Assembly: GCA_012838085.1 (NCBI GenBank)
Contig: DUPX01000089.1
Span: 1-35,400, forward strand
Source of the DNA: Eubacteriaceae bacterium
GTDB lineage: Bacteria; Bacillota; Clostridia; Eubacteriales; Garciellaceae
DNA: 35,400 bases
Reading direction: 5' to 3'
A program made the translations under genes and the position numbers. This document shows positions 26,422 to 35,142 of the stretch, piece after piece (positions within the stretch are counted from its first letter, which is position 1; each line of letters begins with the position of its first letter). The notes beneath the pieces are model-generated. The model was not told the origin of the DNA. It ran no database searches and worked only from the letters and a program-made list of their open reading frames with translations.

Positions 26422-26937
26422 ATGAAAAGACTATTAGTATTGCTTGTAGTATTAGCTACAATGCTTACCCTAGTTATAGGTTGCTCTTCTTCAGCAAATG
26501 AACAACCAGAAGAAAAAACACCACCGGTATCTGTGGAGGATCTAGGGGTATCAGTGGAAGATTTAGAGGATGGAATCTATGAAGCCCAAGAGGAAGATTT
26601 TGATGATAATAGTGGCTGGAAAAACATTGTTACCATAGAGGTTAAGGATGGTAAAATCGTTGACGCTAAATGGAATGGGATACACAAAGATGGGGGAGAT
26701 GATAAGGTAACAAAATCTATTAATGGGGAGTATGGTATGGTGGAGCATGGAAATGCCAATGCAGAATGGCATGAGCAAGCTGCTTTAGTAGAGGCCTATC
26801 TATTAGAAGTACAAGACCCAACAGATATTAAATATTCCAATGAAGAAGGTAATACTGATGCAATTACTGGCGCAACTATCCATGTAAAAGAATTCTTTGA
26901 CCTTGCTATACAGGCACTAAAATCTCAACCCAAATAA
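26422..26937 (+). CDS. FMN-binding-domain lipoprotein
   Basis: A 171-residue exported lipoprotein. Signal peptide MKRLLVLLVVLATMLTLVIGC with lipobox VIGC (Cys 21), then a short acidic linker. The FMN_bind domain (about 50-165) holds DAITGATI, the flavinylation motif in which the last Thr of TGAT carries FMN through a phosphoester. The conserved start of the domain, GIYEAQEEDFDDNSGWKNIVTIEVKDGKIVDAKW, is complete. Such proteins carry electrons outside the membrane, as in the pheromone lipoprotein PplA of Gram-positive extracellular electron transfer. A flavin transferase ApbE is needed and is not in the window. AGGGGGA precedes the ATG. It is convergent with rex and shares a terminator with it. 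Confidence 0.92.
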   Translation: MKRLLVLLVVLATMLTLVIGCSSSANEQPEEKTPPVSVEDLGVSVEDLEDGIYEAQEEDFDDNSGWKNIVTIEVKDGKIVDAKWNGIHKDGGDDKVTKSINGEYGMVEHGNANAEWHEQAALVEAYLLEVQDPTDIKYSNEEGNTDAITGATIHVKEFFDLAIQALKSQPK

Positions 26938-26946
26938 GGTGTTATA

Positions 26947-26996
26947 TTTTTCTAAAAAAATAGTAATCCTATAGGATTACTATTTTTTTAGAAAAA
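26947..26996. terminator. Bidirectional terminator between the FMN lipoprotein and rex
   Basis: CTAAAAAAATAGTAATCC-TATA-GGATTACTATTTTTTTAG is a perfect 18-bp stem with A/T ends on both sides, so it can end both convergent genes. Confidence 0.93.
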
Positions 26997-27054
26997 TTAT
27001 ACCCATCTATGGGAAGGTGGTGTGTTAGATGGGTTCTAATTTACTTAATAAATT

Positions 27055-27702
27055 TTAATCTTCTGGGTTATTGTATTCATTTAATAGATATGAAAGGGTA
27101 AATAGACTTTCGCTTAGATGAACATTTTCAATAACAATATTGTCTGGAACCTTTATATCAAAGGGAGCAAAATTCCAAATTCCCTTAATTCCTGCTGCAA
27201 TTAGCCTGTCTGCAGTTTCTTGGGCTTTTGAAAAGGGAACGCATATAATTCCTACTTCAATATCATTTTCCTTTATAAAGTCCTCTAAATTATCCACATC
27301 TAAGATCTCTACATCTCTTATCTTCAATCCTATTAATTTAGGATTTATGTCAAACATAGCCTTTAGTTTAAAGCCTTTTCTTTGAAAATCAGAATAATTG
27401 GCTATTGCTTGACCAAGATTGCCAGCCCCTATAATAACTGATTTATATTCCCGTACCAATCCTAAGATCTTTCCAATCTCTTTATATAATTCTTCCACAT
27501 TATAACCATAACCCTGCTGACCAAATCCCCCAAAACAATTAAGGTCTTGGCGTATCTGGGAGGCAGTAAAACCTATAATCCTACTTAATTCCTTTGATGA
27601 AATTCTATATATTTCTTTATTAAGTAGATTTTCTAAATATCGATAATACTTTGGCAATCTTCTAATAACAGCCATAGAAACCTTTTGTGATGTTCTTTGC
27701 AT
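27055..27702 (-). CDS. rex: Redox-sensing transcriptional repressor Rex
   Basis: A 215-residue dimeric repressor that senses the NADH/NAD+ ratio. The N-terminal winged helix begins SMAVIRRLPKYYRYLENL and includes SSKELSRIIGFTASQIRQDLN and CFGGFGQQGYGYNV, as in all Rex proteins. The Rossmann domain has VIIGAGNLGQAIANY (about residue 90) and the C-terminal domain-swapped helix ends LFTLSYLLNEYN. The track adds 32 N-terminal residues; GGAGGG lies 7 nt before the ATG at 27702 and the shorter product has the normal length. The gene is divergent from the ABC-F gene. A good Rex-like site is at 13953; none is evident next to rex itself. Confidence 0.96.
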   Translation of the reverse strand: MQRTSQKVSMAVIRRLPKYYRYLENLLNKEIYRISSKELSRIIGFTASQIRQDLNCFGGFGQQGYGYNVEELYKEIGKILGLVREYKSVIIGAGNLGQAIANYSDFQRKGFKLKAMFDINPKLIGLKIRDVEILDVDNLEDFIKENDIEVGIICVPFSKAQETADRLIAAGIKGIWNFAPFDIKVPDNIVIENVHLSESLFTLSYLLNEYNNPED

Positions 27703-27862
27703 TAAACTTCCCTCCGTTATTACCATTTCTCTAATGATACAAGTTTTTAATAAAGGAATTATATCATTTGGGTAGTATAGTGTCAAACTTTTTTCCATGA
27801 ACTCTGTTAATTAATAAACAATTTTCTCTCTTTTTAAGTTATACCCAATTACAATATTCTTT

Positions 27863-27881
27863 AAACATTGTTTAAATGTTT
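27863..27881. promoter_or_regulatory. Inverted repeat between rex and the ABC-F gene
   Basis: AAACATT-GTTTA-AATGTTT is a 7-5-7 palindrome overlapping the probable -35 of the ABC-F promoter. It is not a clean Rex site; a regulator is not identified. Confidence 0.35.
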
Positions 27882-27899
27882 TTCCCTTTCTGCTACAAT
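27871..27899 (+). promoter_or_regulatory. Probable promoter of the ABC-F gene
   Basis: Weak -35 TTTAAA (27871-27876) and -10 TACAAT (27894-27899) with 17 nt between, about 35 nt before the start codon. Confidence 0.45.
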
Positions 27900-27934
27900 A
27901 ATAATAGCTATAAAACAGCTGGAGGTATGATTTT

Positions 27935-29860
27935 GTGATATTATCATGTAAAAATATAAGTAAGTCCTTTGGTATTAACACCATATTGGCGGATGTTAGT
28001 TTTCATATAAGTTACGGTCAAAGGGTGGCCCTGGTGGGTAGAAATGGTACAGGAAAGTCCACCTTATTTAAGATAATTGCTGGAGAAATTTCAAAGGATA
28101 GTGGAAATATTATTACTCCTAAGAATACTACAATAGGATATCTCTCCCAGAAGCTAGACCTTAATGAAGAAAATAGCCTTTGGGTAGAAATGGTTAATAT
28201 CTTTAATGAACTTATTGAACTGGAACAGCAGATTCGATTCTTAGAAAAGGAGATAAGTAAAAAAAGTAATAGTCAAGACTTGCCCCTACTTATGGAAGAG
28301 TATGGCCACCTCCAAGAAAAATTTGAAGAATTAAATGGATATAGCTATCCCAGTCAAATTCGTGGGGTGTTGACTGGATTAGGTTTTAGTGAAGCTGACT
28401 ATAGTAAATCTATAGCTAACTTTAGTGGTGGTCAAAAAACCCGTATTGCTTTGGCAAAACTTCTTTTAATACAACCCCAGATCTTATTATTAGATGAACC
28501 TACAAACTTTTTAGATTTAGATGGAACAGAGTGGTTGGAAACATATTTATCCAGTTATCCCCATACACTTTTTATTATTTCCCATGATCGCTATTTTTTA
28601 GATGCCCTAGTGGACCAGGTATTGGAATTGGAAAATCATAAAATAACTATTTACCAAGGGAATTATTCCCAATATGTGAGATATAAGAAGGAAGACCAAA
28701 AGATAGCCTTCCACCAATATAGAGAACAGCAAAAGGAAATAAAAAGGCAGGAGGAAATTATTGCCAAATATCGTTCTTTTAATCGGGAAAAGAGCATAAA
28801 AAAGGCGGAGAGTAGACAAAAGGCCTTAGATAAGATTGTGTTATTAGAAAGACCGGAACAACAAAAAAATCTCAATCTATCCATCCAACCTGAGATAAAT
28901 AGCGGACGAGATGTGTTAAAGGTGGAAGATTTATCTAAGTCCTTTGGAGACCATGAGATCTTTAATAATATTAGCTTTCAGATCTATAAGGGAGAACATA
29001 TAGGAATTATTGGCCCTAACGGGGTGGGAAAATCCACACTATTCAATATTATATTAAATAGATTGTCCTCAGATTCTGGTAATGTCACCATAGGCAGAAA
29101 TGTATATCCTGCATATTTTGACCAATTGCAGGCCTTATTAGATAGTGACAACACAATATTAGAGGAGCTTTGGAAAGAAAAGCCTTCTGCCACAGAAACA
29201 GAAATTCGCAATCTTCTAGGTGCCTTTTTATTCTCTGGAGATGATGTCTATAAGGAAATTTCCACCCTATCAGGAGGAGAACGTAGTAGGGTATCCTTGG
29301 CTAAACTGATGCTCTCTAAAGCAAATCTTCTTCTAATGGATGAGCCTACCAATCATCTAGATATAGATACAAAGGAAGTGCTAGAAGATGCCCTGATACA
29401 ATATAAGGGTACCCTTCTAGTCATATCCCATGATAGATACTTTTTAAATAAGGTGGTCCATAAAATCTTTAAGATGAATAGAAAAGGTATGGAGGTATTC
29501 TTAGGTAATTATGATTATTATCTTGAAAAAAAGAAACAGGAACAACTATTAAGAGAAGGGCAACAAATAGCACCTATTATTAATAAAACCCAACTTAAAC
29601 AGGAAAGAAGAAAAGAAAGGGAATATCGTCAGGCCTTTAAAAATCAACAGCAAAGAATTGTATCCCTAGAACATAAAATAGAGGAATTAGAAAAGAAAAT
29701 TTATAAACTGGAACATATAATGTGTCAACCTAATTTTTATGATGATGGGGATAGGGTCCAGGATATTACCAAAGATTATAATAATAGTAAGGAAGAACTA
29801 AAAGAAACAATGTTGTTATGGGAAGAAAATATGATCTTATTAGAGGAAATGGGGGATTAA
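27935..29860 (+). CDS. ABC-F family ATPase (ribosome-associated, Uup/YdiF type)
   Basis: A 641-residue soluble protein with two ABC domains and no membrane part. First domain: Walker A GRNGTGKST (about residue 36), signature FSGGQKTR, Walker B ILLLDEPTNFLD. Second domain: GPNGVGKST (about 363), LSGGERSR, LLLMDEPTNHLD. The linker between them is the charged P-site tRNA-interaction helix pair typical of ABC-F proteins, and the C terminus (about 540-640) is a coiled coil as in Uup/YdiF. These proteins act on the ribosome, relieving stalls or giving antibiotic protection. Which role applies here cannot be told from sequence. Start is GTG, with GGAGG 9-10 nt upstream. The stop codon overlaps that of the convergent dehydrogenase. 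Confidence 0.95.
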   Translation: MILSCKNISKSFGINTILADVSFHISYGQRVALVGRNGTGKSTLFKIIAGEISKDSGNIITPKNTTIGYLSQKLDLNEENSLWVEMVNIFNELIELEQQIRFLEKEISKKSNSQDLPLLMEEYGHLQEKFEELNGYSYPSQIRGVLTGLGFSEADYSKSIANFSGGQKTRIALAKLLLIQPQILLLDEPTNFLDLDGTEWLETYLSSYPHTLFIISHDRYFLDALVDQVLELENHKITIYQGNYSQYVRYKKEDQKIAFHQYREQQKEIKRQEEIIAKYRSFNREKSIKKAESRQKALDKIVLLERPEQQKNLNLSIQPEINSGRDVLKVEDLSKSFGDHEIFNNISFQIYKGEHIGIIGPNGVGKSTLFNIILNRLSSDSGNVTIGRNVYPAYFDQLQALLDSDNTILEELWKEKPSATETEIRNLLGAFLFSGDDVYKEISTLSGGERSRVSLAKLMLSKANLLLMDEPTNHLDIDTKEVLEDALIQYKGTLLVISHDRYFLNKVVHKIFKMNRKGMEVFLGNYDYYLEKKKQEQLLREGQQIAPIINKTQLKQERRKEREYRQAFKNQQQRIVSLEHKIEELEKKIYKLEHIMCQPNFYDDGDRVQDITKDYNNSKEELKETMLLWEENMILLEEMGD

Positions 29861-30807
29861 TACCCCATTTCCATATTTACAATATTTATCATTTCTCCAT
29901 TATTATTTAAATAGGCATCTAAATTATGAAGGAAAATCTTATTTGCCCTAGATAGATAACCTGGGAAAATACCTGCAATATGAGGAGTGATAATAACATT
30001 GTCCATATATCTTAAGGGATGGTCCTTAGGTAATGGTTCTTCTTCAAAGACATCTAATCCAGCACCGCTTATTTTTTTCTCTTTTAATGCCCATAATAAT
30101 GCCTCAGTATCCACCACTTCACCCCTGGCAATATTTACAAAATAACTGCCTTCCTTCATCTTTTCAAAGGCAGCCCTATCCAAAATATACCTAGTTTCAG
30201 AGGTTAGAGGAAGTATCATTACTATATAATCACTTTTTTCTAATAATTTACTTAAACCTTCCATGGAATACATTTCATCAACAAATTCCACATTTTTTCC
30301 TGATCTTCTGACCCCTAATACAGTCATATCAAAGGCCTTTGCCTTCCGGGCTATTTCCTGGCCTATTGCCCCTACACCAATTATACCGATGGTCTTTCCA
30401 TATAGGCTTAAGGGTTTAATATCTCTATCCCATTCCCCTTGTATTTGCTGTCTATTAAACTCACTGGATTTTCTAGCATGGGCCAACATATAGGCAAAAA
30501 CCTGCTCTGCCATAGCATGCCTATGTATTCCACTTACATTGGTAACTAAAATATCCTTATTGATAATTTCCTCTGCAGGTAGCTTATCCACCCCTGCCCC
30601 ATAGGTCATAATCCATTTAAGGTTTTTTGTCCTCTCTATTCTGCCCTTTTTCATTTGAAAGCCATAGGTAACCCATATATCCGCAAGGTCCAATAGACTT
30701 TCATCTGAATCATCCTTATCCACTATAAATTCCACCTGGGGAAATTTATTTTTAAATTCCATCAACTGGTGGTCTTTAATGGGGACAGAAAATAAAACTT
30801 TCGTCAT
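29857..30807 (-). CDS. D-2-hydroxyacid dehydrogenase (phosphoglycerate dehydrogenase-like)
   Basis: A 316-residue NAD(P)-dependent oxidoreductase. The nucleotide loop is GIIGVGAIGQEIA (about residue 142). Catalytic residues fit the family: Arg in NIARGEVVDTEAL (about 227), Glu in FEEEPLPKDHPL and His in ITPHIAG (about 275). Substrate could be glyoxylate, hydroxypyruvate or a branched keto acid; no decisive motif is visible. Phosphoglycerate dehydrogenase extra regulatory domains are absent. The gene is convergent with the ABC-F gene, overlapping by 4 nt at the stop codons, an arrangement without room for a terminator. Confidence 0.92.
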   Translation of the reverse strand: MTKVLFSVPIKDHQLMEFKNKFPQVEFIVDKDDSDESLLDLADIWVTYGFQMKKGRIERTKNLKWIMTYGAGVDKLPAEEIINKDILVTNVSGIHRHAMAEQVFAYMLAHARKSSEFNRQQIQGEWDRDIKPLSLYGKTIGIIGVGAIGQEIARKAKAFDMTVLGVRRSGKNVEFVDEMYSMEGLSKLLEKSDYIVMILPLTSETRYILDRAAFEKMKEGSYFVNIARGEVVDTEALLWALKEKKISGAGLDVFEEEPLPKDHPLRYMDNVIITPHIAGIFPGYLSRANKIFLHNLDAYLNNNGEMINIVNMEMGY

Positions 30808-30901
30808 TACATCAAGCCTCCTTTATATATTCTATAATTATTTACCCTAATAAAATGTCATTATTCAAAATCATTATATGTTAACTATTTTTTAATGATA
30901 G

Positions 30902-30930
30902 TTGACTATCCCTAAATCCTTATGTATAAT
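30902..30930 (+). promoter_or_regulatory. Promoter of bioY
   Basis: -35 TTGACT (30902-30907) and perfect -10 TATAAT (30925-30930) with 17 nt between. Confidence 0.85.
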
Positions 30931-30935
30931 ATCTA

Positions 30936-30966
30936 TTGTTAACTTAAAATAATTTATGGTTTACTA
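30936..30966 (+). promoter_or_regulatory. Probable BirA operator of bioY
   Basis: Half-sites TTGTTAACT and GGTTTACTA lie 13 nt apart, directly behind the -10 of the bioY promoter. This fits the long-spaced operator of the biotin repressor BirA in Firmicutes, although the right half is imperfect. Confidence 0.55.
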
Positions 30967-30980
30967 TGGAGGTTCTAATT

Positions 30981-31526
30981 ATGAATATAAAAAAGGTTGT
31001 ATTAGTAGGAATGTTTTCTGGACTATTAGCTATAATATCTCCTCTGCAAATCATTCTTCCCTTTTCCCCTGTCCCTATTACATTACAGGTAGTGGGCATG
31101 GTTTTATCCGGAAGTATCTTAGGAAGCAAGCTAGGTTTTTTATCAGTACTAATATATACAATATTAGGTTTAGTAGGTCTTCCTATTTTCGCTGGTTTTA
31201 AAAGTGGTGTACCTACATTAATAGGTCCTACCGGGGGTTATATAATAGGTTTTATTGTTGCAGCATATATAATTGGCAAATTAATAGAAATAAAGGATGA
31301 GCCTGGGCTGGCTTATATGCTATTTGCCAATATTATCGGTTTAATAATTCTCTATACCATCGGCACCCTCCAATTATCCTTTGTTTATACCCATTCTATT
31401 CCAAAAGCTATAGTTGCCGGTGTTCTACCTTATATAATTCCTGATTTAATAAAGATATTTTTTAGTTCCATTCTTGTAATACAGGTGCGAAAAATCCTTA
31501 TTAAGTCTAATTATATAATCTTATAA
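30981..31526 (+). CDS. bioY: Biotin transporter substrate-binding subunit BioY
   Basis: A 181-residue S component of an ECF transporter, with five to six membrane helices. Family marks: SPLQIILPFSPVPITLQV near residue 18, LGSKLGFLSVLIYTILGLVGLPIFAG and the biotin-pocket segment GPTGGYIIGFIVAAYIIGKL. It binds biotin and works with the shared ECF energy module (EcfAA'T), which is not in the window. The track starts 5 residues earlier at an ATG that lies inside the ribosome site ATGGAGG; the ATG at 30981, 8 nt later, is preferred. Confidence 0.95.
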   Translation: MNIKKVVLVGMFSGLLAIISPLQIILPFSPVPITLQVVGMVLSGSILGSKLGFLSVLIYTILGLVGLPIFAGFKSGVPTLIGPTGGYIIGFIVAAYIIGKLIEIKDEPGLAYMLFANIIGLIILYTIGTLQLSFVYTHSIPKAIVAGVLPYIIPDLIKIFFSSILVIQVRKILIKSNYIIL

Positions 31527-31534
31527 ATGGGAGG

Positions 31535-31638
31535 TTCTCCACAACCTGTCCACAATATCCACATGGTTATCCACATGGGTAAATCTTGTAAATCTGATAT
31601 TCTATTTATTTTATTTTAGTTTTTCCACATTATCAACA
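31535..31638 (+). promoter_or_regulatory. Cluster of six DnaA-box-like nonamers between convergent genes
   Basis: Nonamers in one orientation: TTCTCCACA (31535), CTGTCCACA (31546), ATATCCACA (31555), TTATCCACA (31567, perfect DnaA box), TTTTCCACA (31621) and TTATCAACA (31630). All but one differ from TTATCCACA by at most one base; CTGTCCACA differs by two. Start-to-start distances are 11, 9, 12, 54 and 9. The 45 bases between the two groups are AT-rich. The genes on both sides point into the region, so these are not promoter sites. Confidence 0.65.
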
Positions 31639-31647
31639 TTTACATAA

Positions 31648-32715
31648 TTATGATAGTGGTAAACTAGGGTAGGCATTAAGATCTAGATCAGAGATATTAC
31701 CCTTTAAATATTGATAATAGCCGGCAGCACCTATCATGGCAGCATTATCGGTACACAATATAATAGATGGATAACCTAGGTGAATATTCTCCTTTCTAGC
31801 TAACTTCCCTATTTCTTCACGAAGGGCAGTATTTGCAGCCACTCCCCCTGCCAAGTAAATAGAATTGGATTTCTTTTCTATAGCTGCCTTTATGGTTTTA
31901 TTGGCAAGAACCTCCACTACAGCCTGCTGGAAACTGGCCGCCACATCCTCTACTATAATTTCTTCCCCCCTCATTTTACAGCTATTCAAATAATTTAATA
32001 CTGAGGACTTTAAACCACTAAAACTAAAGTCGAAGCTATCCTCTTCTAGATAAGCCCTAGGAAAATCTATGGCATATTTATTTCCTTCCTTGGCCTTTTT
32101 ATCTATTAGGGGTCCACCTGGATATCCTAATTTTAGAGCCCGAGCAATCTTATCAAAGGCCTCCCCAGCTGCATCATCCCTAGTCCTACCTAAAACTTGG
32201 TATTCTCCATAATCCACTACATAAATTAAATGGCTATGGCCCCCTGAAGCAACTAAAGATACAAAGGGTGGTTCCAATTCCCTATACTCTATATAATTAG
32301 CCGATATATGCCCATCTATATGATGAACTCCGATTAGAGGAATATTCAAACCAAAGGCAAGGGCTTTCCCAGTGGAAAGGCCTACTAATAAAGCCCCTAC
32401 TAATCCAGGACCATAGGTAACAGCAATGCCATCTAATTCTTTAAGGGAAATGCCTGATTGCTCTATAGCTTCATCAATAATATAGGGTATCTTTACTAAG
32501 TGATTGCGAGATGCTACCTCTGGCACCACCCCACCAAAGACCCTATGAATATCTATTTGGGAATATATCTTATTGGATAGTACCTCCCGTCCATTTTTTA
32601 CTATGGCAATAGAGGTTTCATCACAGGAGGTCTCAATGGCCAATAAAATTATATCCTTATTCTTCTCTATATTTTTATTCATTCTTTCCTTTAATTTCTT
32701 TATTGAATAGTTCAT
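31648..32715 (-). CDS. tsaD: tRNA N6-threonylcarbamoyladenosine synthase subunit TsaD
   Basis: A 355-residue cytoplasmic enzyme, the catalytic subunit that transfers the threonylcarbamoyl group to A37 of ANN-decoding tRNAs, with TsaB and TsaE. Family marks: [14 protein letters not shown] at the start, the metal-binding histidines in [13 protein letters not shown] (about 125-137), [11 protein letters not shown] and the late [14 protein letters not shown] and [13 protein letters not shown]. The length fits with a slight N-terminal extension ([11 protein letters not shown]), kept because AAGGAAG lies before the first ATG; a second ATG at residue 12 is possible. It is last in the operon tsaE-tsaB-rimI-TIGR01906-tsaD. 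Confidence 0.97.
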   Translation of the reverse strand: MNYSIKKLKERMNKNIEKNKDIILLAIETSCDETSIAIVKNGREVLSNKIYSQIDIHRVFGGVVPEVASRNHLVKIPYIIDEAIEQSGISLKELDGIAVTYGPGLVGALLVGLSTGKALAFGLNIPLIGVHHIDGHISANYIEYRELEPPFVSLVASGGHSHLIYVVDYGEYQVLGRTRDDAAGEAFDKIARALKLGYPGGPLIDKKAKEGNKYAIDFPRAYLEEDSFDFSFSGLKSSVLNYLNSCKMRGEEIIVEDVAASFQQAVVEVLANKTIKAAIEKKSNSIYLAGGVAANTALREEIGKLARKENIHLGYPSIILCTDNAAMIGAAGYYQYLKGNISDLDLNAYPSLPLS

Positions 32716-32730
32716 TATCTTCTTCCTTTA

Positions 32731-33432
32731 TTATAAAATTTTATATTTAATAGTGGATTTATTCTTTCTTAAATACCAAATACTTATAAGGGTTATTAAA
32801 GCAAAACTAATAGAGATATTTAGCCCTAATTTTACAACTATATCCTTAAAAAAACCTAAGGGTACTAGATTTATTAGGATGCTTTTATTAGGATCCAATC
32901 TCCAGAGATCATTGTCAAAGAAAATATAGTGAAATATATCAAAATACTTGGAAAAATCCGTAGATATTATTATTGCCAATAATATTATCAATATGGCGGT
33001 AGTAATAATTGAATTTAATAACATCCTTACTGCTTCTCTTCTGTATTTTTTTATAAAGATTAAATATATAAATCCAATAATAAAAACTATAGATGATATA
33101 TTTCTTAGGAGAGTACCCTTTATAAAAAGGACTTGGACATCTACCATATGGGCCCGGTCCCTTTCATCAAACACCAATCTATTTTCCCCTAGGACATTAG
33201 CATATATTTTTAAGTCATTTCTTTCTCCCCTTAAATAGGATAGGAGTTCATGGGTTACTTCCATTAATTCATCTTTTTTTATACCAGTATTTTCTACCAC
33301 CTGATATTTATCATACTTAGCATTGTAAAAATTTTTATTAAAAGCGACCAACTCCAAGTTAGTAAGTATAATAATAATTGGCAATGTAATAAAAATAGCC
33401 CCCAGGGCCAGTCTTTTATATATTACTTCCAC
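32731..33432 (-). CDS. TIGR01906-family integral membrane protein (DUF1461)
   Basis: A 233-residue protein with four membrane segments: one near the start (about 8-25), two in the middle and one near the end (about 200-220). The first extracytoplasmic loop holds the family stretch FAERDRAHMVDV-like FDERDRAHMVDVQVLF. Function unknown. The start is GTG at 33432 with GGGGGGA 6-7 nt before it, and overlaps the end of rimI by 17 nt; the track starts earlier with an unlikely cysteine- and glycine-rich segment that is rimI read in another frame. The gene sits inside the t6A operon, between rimI and tsaD, without known link to tRNA modification. Confidence 0.85.
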   Translation of the reverse strand: MEVIYKRLALGAIFITLPIIIILTNLELVAFNKNFYNAKYDKYQVVENTGIKKDELMEVTHELLSYLRGERNDLKIYANVLGENRLVFDERDRAHMVDVQVLFIKGTLLRNISSIVFIIGFIYLIFIKKYRREAVRMLLNSIITTAILIILLAIIISTDFSKYFDIFHYIFFDNDLWRLDPNKSILINLVPLGFFKDIVVKLGLNISISFALITLISIWYLRKNKSTIKYKIL

Positions 33433-33886
33433 TATATTTCCCCCCTCTCCTCCACATAATAAGGGCATCCTCCTTATTATCATAATAGAATTCCTTTCTA
33501 ATGCCTACAGCTTCAAATCCCAAACTTTTATATAAATTAATGGCTGAAGTATTACTTATTCTAACTTCTAAAGTTATATCAAATATATTCTCCTGGGCAG
33601 CCATCTTAATTAGGGCTTCTATTAACTGTCTGCCCCTGCCCCTTCCCCTATATTCTGGATGGATTGCAATATTTGTTATATGGGCCTCCCCTAAAATAAA
33701 CCACATTCCCCCATAGCCAATCACTTTATTATCTTCAATCACAACAAGATACCTTGCTAATTGATTATGGGTAACCTCTGTGGTAAAAGCCTCTTCAGAC
33801 CATTGGATAGAAAAGCTTAGCTTCTCAATTTCCAGTACTTGTTCTATATGTTCCTTCTTCATAGTTAATATATCTATTTCCTTCAT
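33416..33886 (-). CDS. rimI: Ribosomal protein S18-alanine N-acetyltransferase RimI
   Basis: A 156-residue GNAT-family enzyme. The acetyl-CoA loop is EYRGRGRGRQLIEAL (about residues 78-92). Other GNAT marks are IEKLSF near residue 20, AHITNIAIHPEYRG and NTSAINLYKSLGFEAVGIRKEFY. RimI acetylates the N terminus of ribosomal protein S18. As in many bacteria, it is in one operon with tsaB and tsaD. It lies 17 nt behind tsaB. Confidence 0.94.
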   Translation of the reverse strand: MKEIDILTMKKEHIEQVLEIEKLSFSIQWSEEAFTTEVTHNQLARYLVVIEDNKVIGYGGMWFILGEAHITNIAIHPEYRGRGRGRQLIEALIKMAAQENIFDITLEVRISNTSAINLYKSLGFEAVGIRKEFYYDNKEDALIMWRRGGKYSGSNI

Positions 33887-33903
33887 TCTCCAACCCTCTT
33901 AAT

Positions 33904-34596
33904 CTAAACACCAAATTTTTGTTCTGCCTGAGATTTTCTAATATAGTGGGGAACAATACTTTTATAATCCCCCTTTTCTCCCTTTAAAAATTTTTCAAGG
34001 GCAAGATTTGCTATTGATGAAGCCCTAGGCATCTGGGATATTATTGGAGCTAGGGAAATCTTATGACCTAGATTCTCTTTAAATATGGGAGCAAATTTTT
34101 TAATTCCATCTCCTACTAGCTGGATTGACTCTGGTCTTTTTTTCAACACTTCTATCCATTCCATAGCAGATATAGCCTGATCTTCTACAATAGAAAACAT
34201 TTGATTGTCTTCCCATTTATAAAGACCAGTATAGATTTGTTCCCTTTGAGCATCTAATATAGGGCATATTATTCCCTTACTATTAGGAAGATTAAAAGCT
34301 AATCCCTCTAATGTTGACACCCCAATAAGGGGCTTATTATCAATATGTGCTAGAGCCTTCATAGCTGATAAACCTATTCTAATACCTGTAAAGGAACCAG
34401 GCCCTATTGAAACTCCAAAGGCATCAATATCTTTAAATTTTATTTCCACTTCATCTAATAATTGTCTTAGTAAAGGCATAAGTTTCTGAGAGTGATTCTT
34501 TTTATGATTTATTATCATTTCACCAATGACTTTATCCTGGTCTACCACTGCCACTGTGGCAACAATAGAGGAGGAATCCAGTGCAAGCAATTTCAT
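33904..34596 (-). CDS. tsaB: t6A biosynthesis protein TsaB
   Basis: A 230-residue protein of the ASKHA fold, a paralogue of TsaD that lacks the metal site and acts as scaffold in the TsaBDE complex. It starts KLLALDSSSIVATVAV and has the family segment GVSIGPGSFTGIRIGLSAMKALAH (about residues 62-85) and GVSTLEGLAFN. Length is usual. Its ATG overlaps the tsaE stop codon by 4 nt (ATGA), a sign of coupled translation. Confidence 0.96.
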   Translation of the reverse strand: MKLLALDSSSIVATVAVVDQDKVIGEMIINHKKNHSQKLMPLLRQLLDEVEIKFKDIDAFGVSIGPGSFTGIRIGLSAMKALAHIDNKPLIGVSTLEGLAFNLPNSKGIICPILDAQREQIYTGLYKWEDNQMFSIVEDQAISAMEWIEVLKKRPESIQLVGDGIKKFAPIFKENLGHKISLAPIISQMPRASSIANLALEKFLKGEKGDYKSIVPHYIRKSQAEQKFGV

Positions 34597-35051
34597 ATCT
34601 TTAACTCCTTTAGCAATTCTATATAGTAATTCCCCTTGGGTATTAGGGTAAGAGTTCTATCATTAAAATCTTCCCCTTTTTTTATATCTATCCAAAGGTA
34701 TTCCTTAGGAAGGAACTCCTTTATTAAGTTTGCCCATTCAATTATTACAATACCCTCCCCGTATAGGTATTCATCAAAACCTATTTCATAGAGTTCGTCC
34801 CCATCCTCCAACCGGAAGACATCAAAGTGATAGATGGGGAGCTTTCCACTATATTCATTTATTATTGTATAGGTGGGGCTGGTCACATAGGTTTCTATTC
34901 CGGCACCTTTGACAATTCCCTGGGTCAAGGCTGTTTTCCCTGCCCCCATTTCCCCAGCAAGACATACAATGGAACCAGCTATTAATCTTTCACCGATTTT
35001 CTCCCCAAATTCATAGGTCTGTTGGGGAGAGTTTGTAGAAAAATCCTTCAT
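34593..35051 (-). CDS. tsaE: t6A biosynthesis ATPase TsaE
   Basis: A 152-residue P-loop ATPase that drives recycling of the TsaBD complex. Walker A is CLAGEMGAGKTALTQG (about residues 31-46); the conserved SPTYTIINEYSG and the Walker-B-like IYHFDVFRLE, ...GIVIIEWANL follow. It is the first complete gene of the t6A operon here. AAGGAAA lies somewhat far (about 13 nt) from the ATG. The gene upstream is the partial LapA-like one, 87 nt away with a short palindrome-like sequence between. Confidence 0.96.
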   Translation of the reverse strand: MKDFSTNSPQQTYEFGEKIGERLIAGSIVCLAGEMGAGKTALTQGIVKGAGIETYVTSPTYTIINEYSGKLPIYHFDVFRLEDGDELYEIGFDEYLYGEGIVIIEWANLIKEFLPKEYLWIDIKKGEDFNDRTLTLIPKGNYYIELLKELKI

Positions 35052-35118
35052 TATTTCAACTCATTTCCTTTTGTTATATTTATATTTTGGTAAGATATTT
35101 TTCCAATAACATCCCCAA

Positions 35119-35142
35119 AATGACGAGGGCACCGTTTCCTAC
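35119..35142. repeat. Degenerate copy of the guaB-guaA palindrome
   Basis: TGACGAGGGCACCGTTTCCTAC resembles the outer parts of the hairpin at 16026-16050 (GACG...CGTTCCCTAC), and both are followed at some distance by CCTACAACTC-like bases. The stem is largely lost here. Confidence 0.3.
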
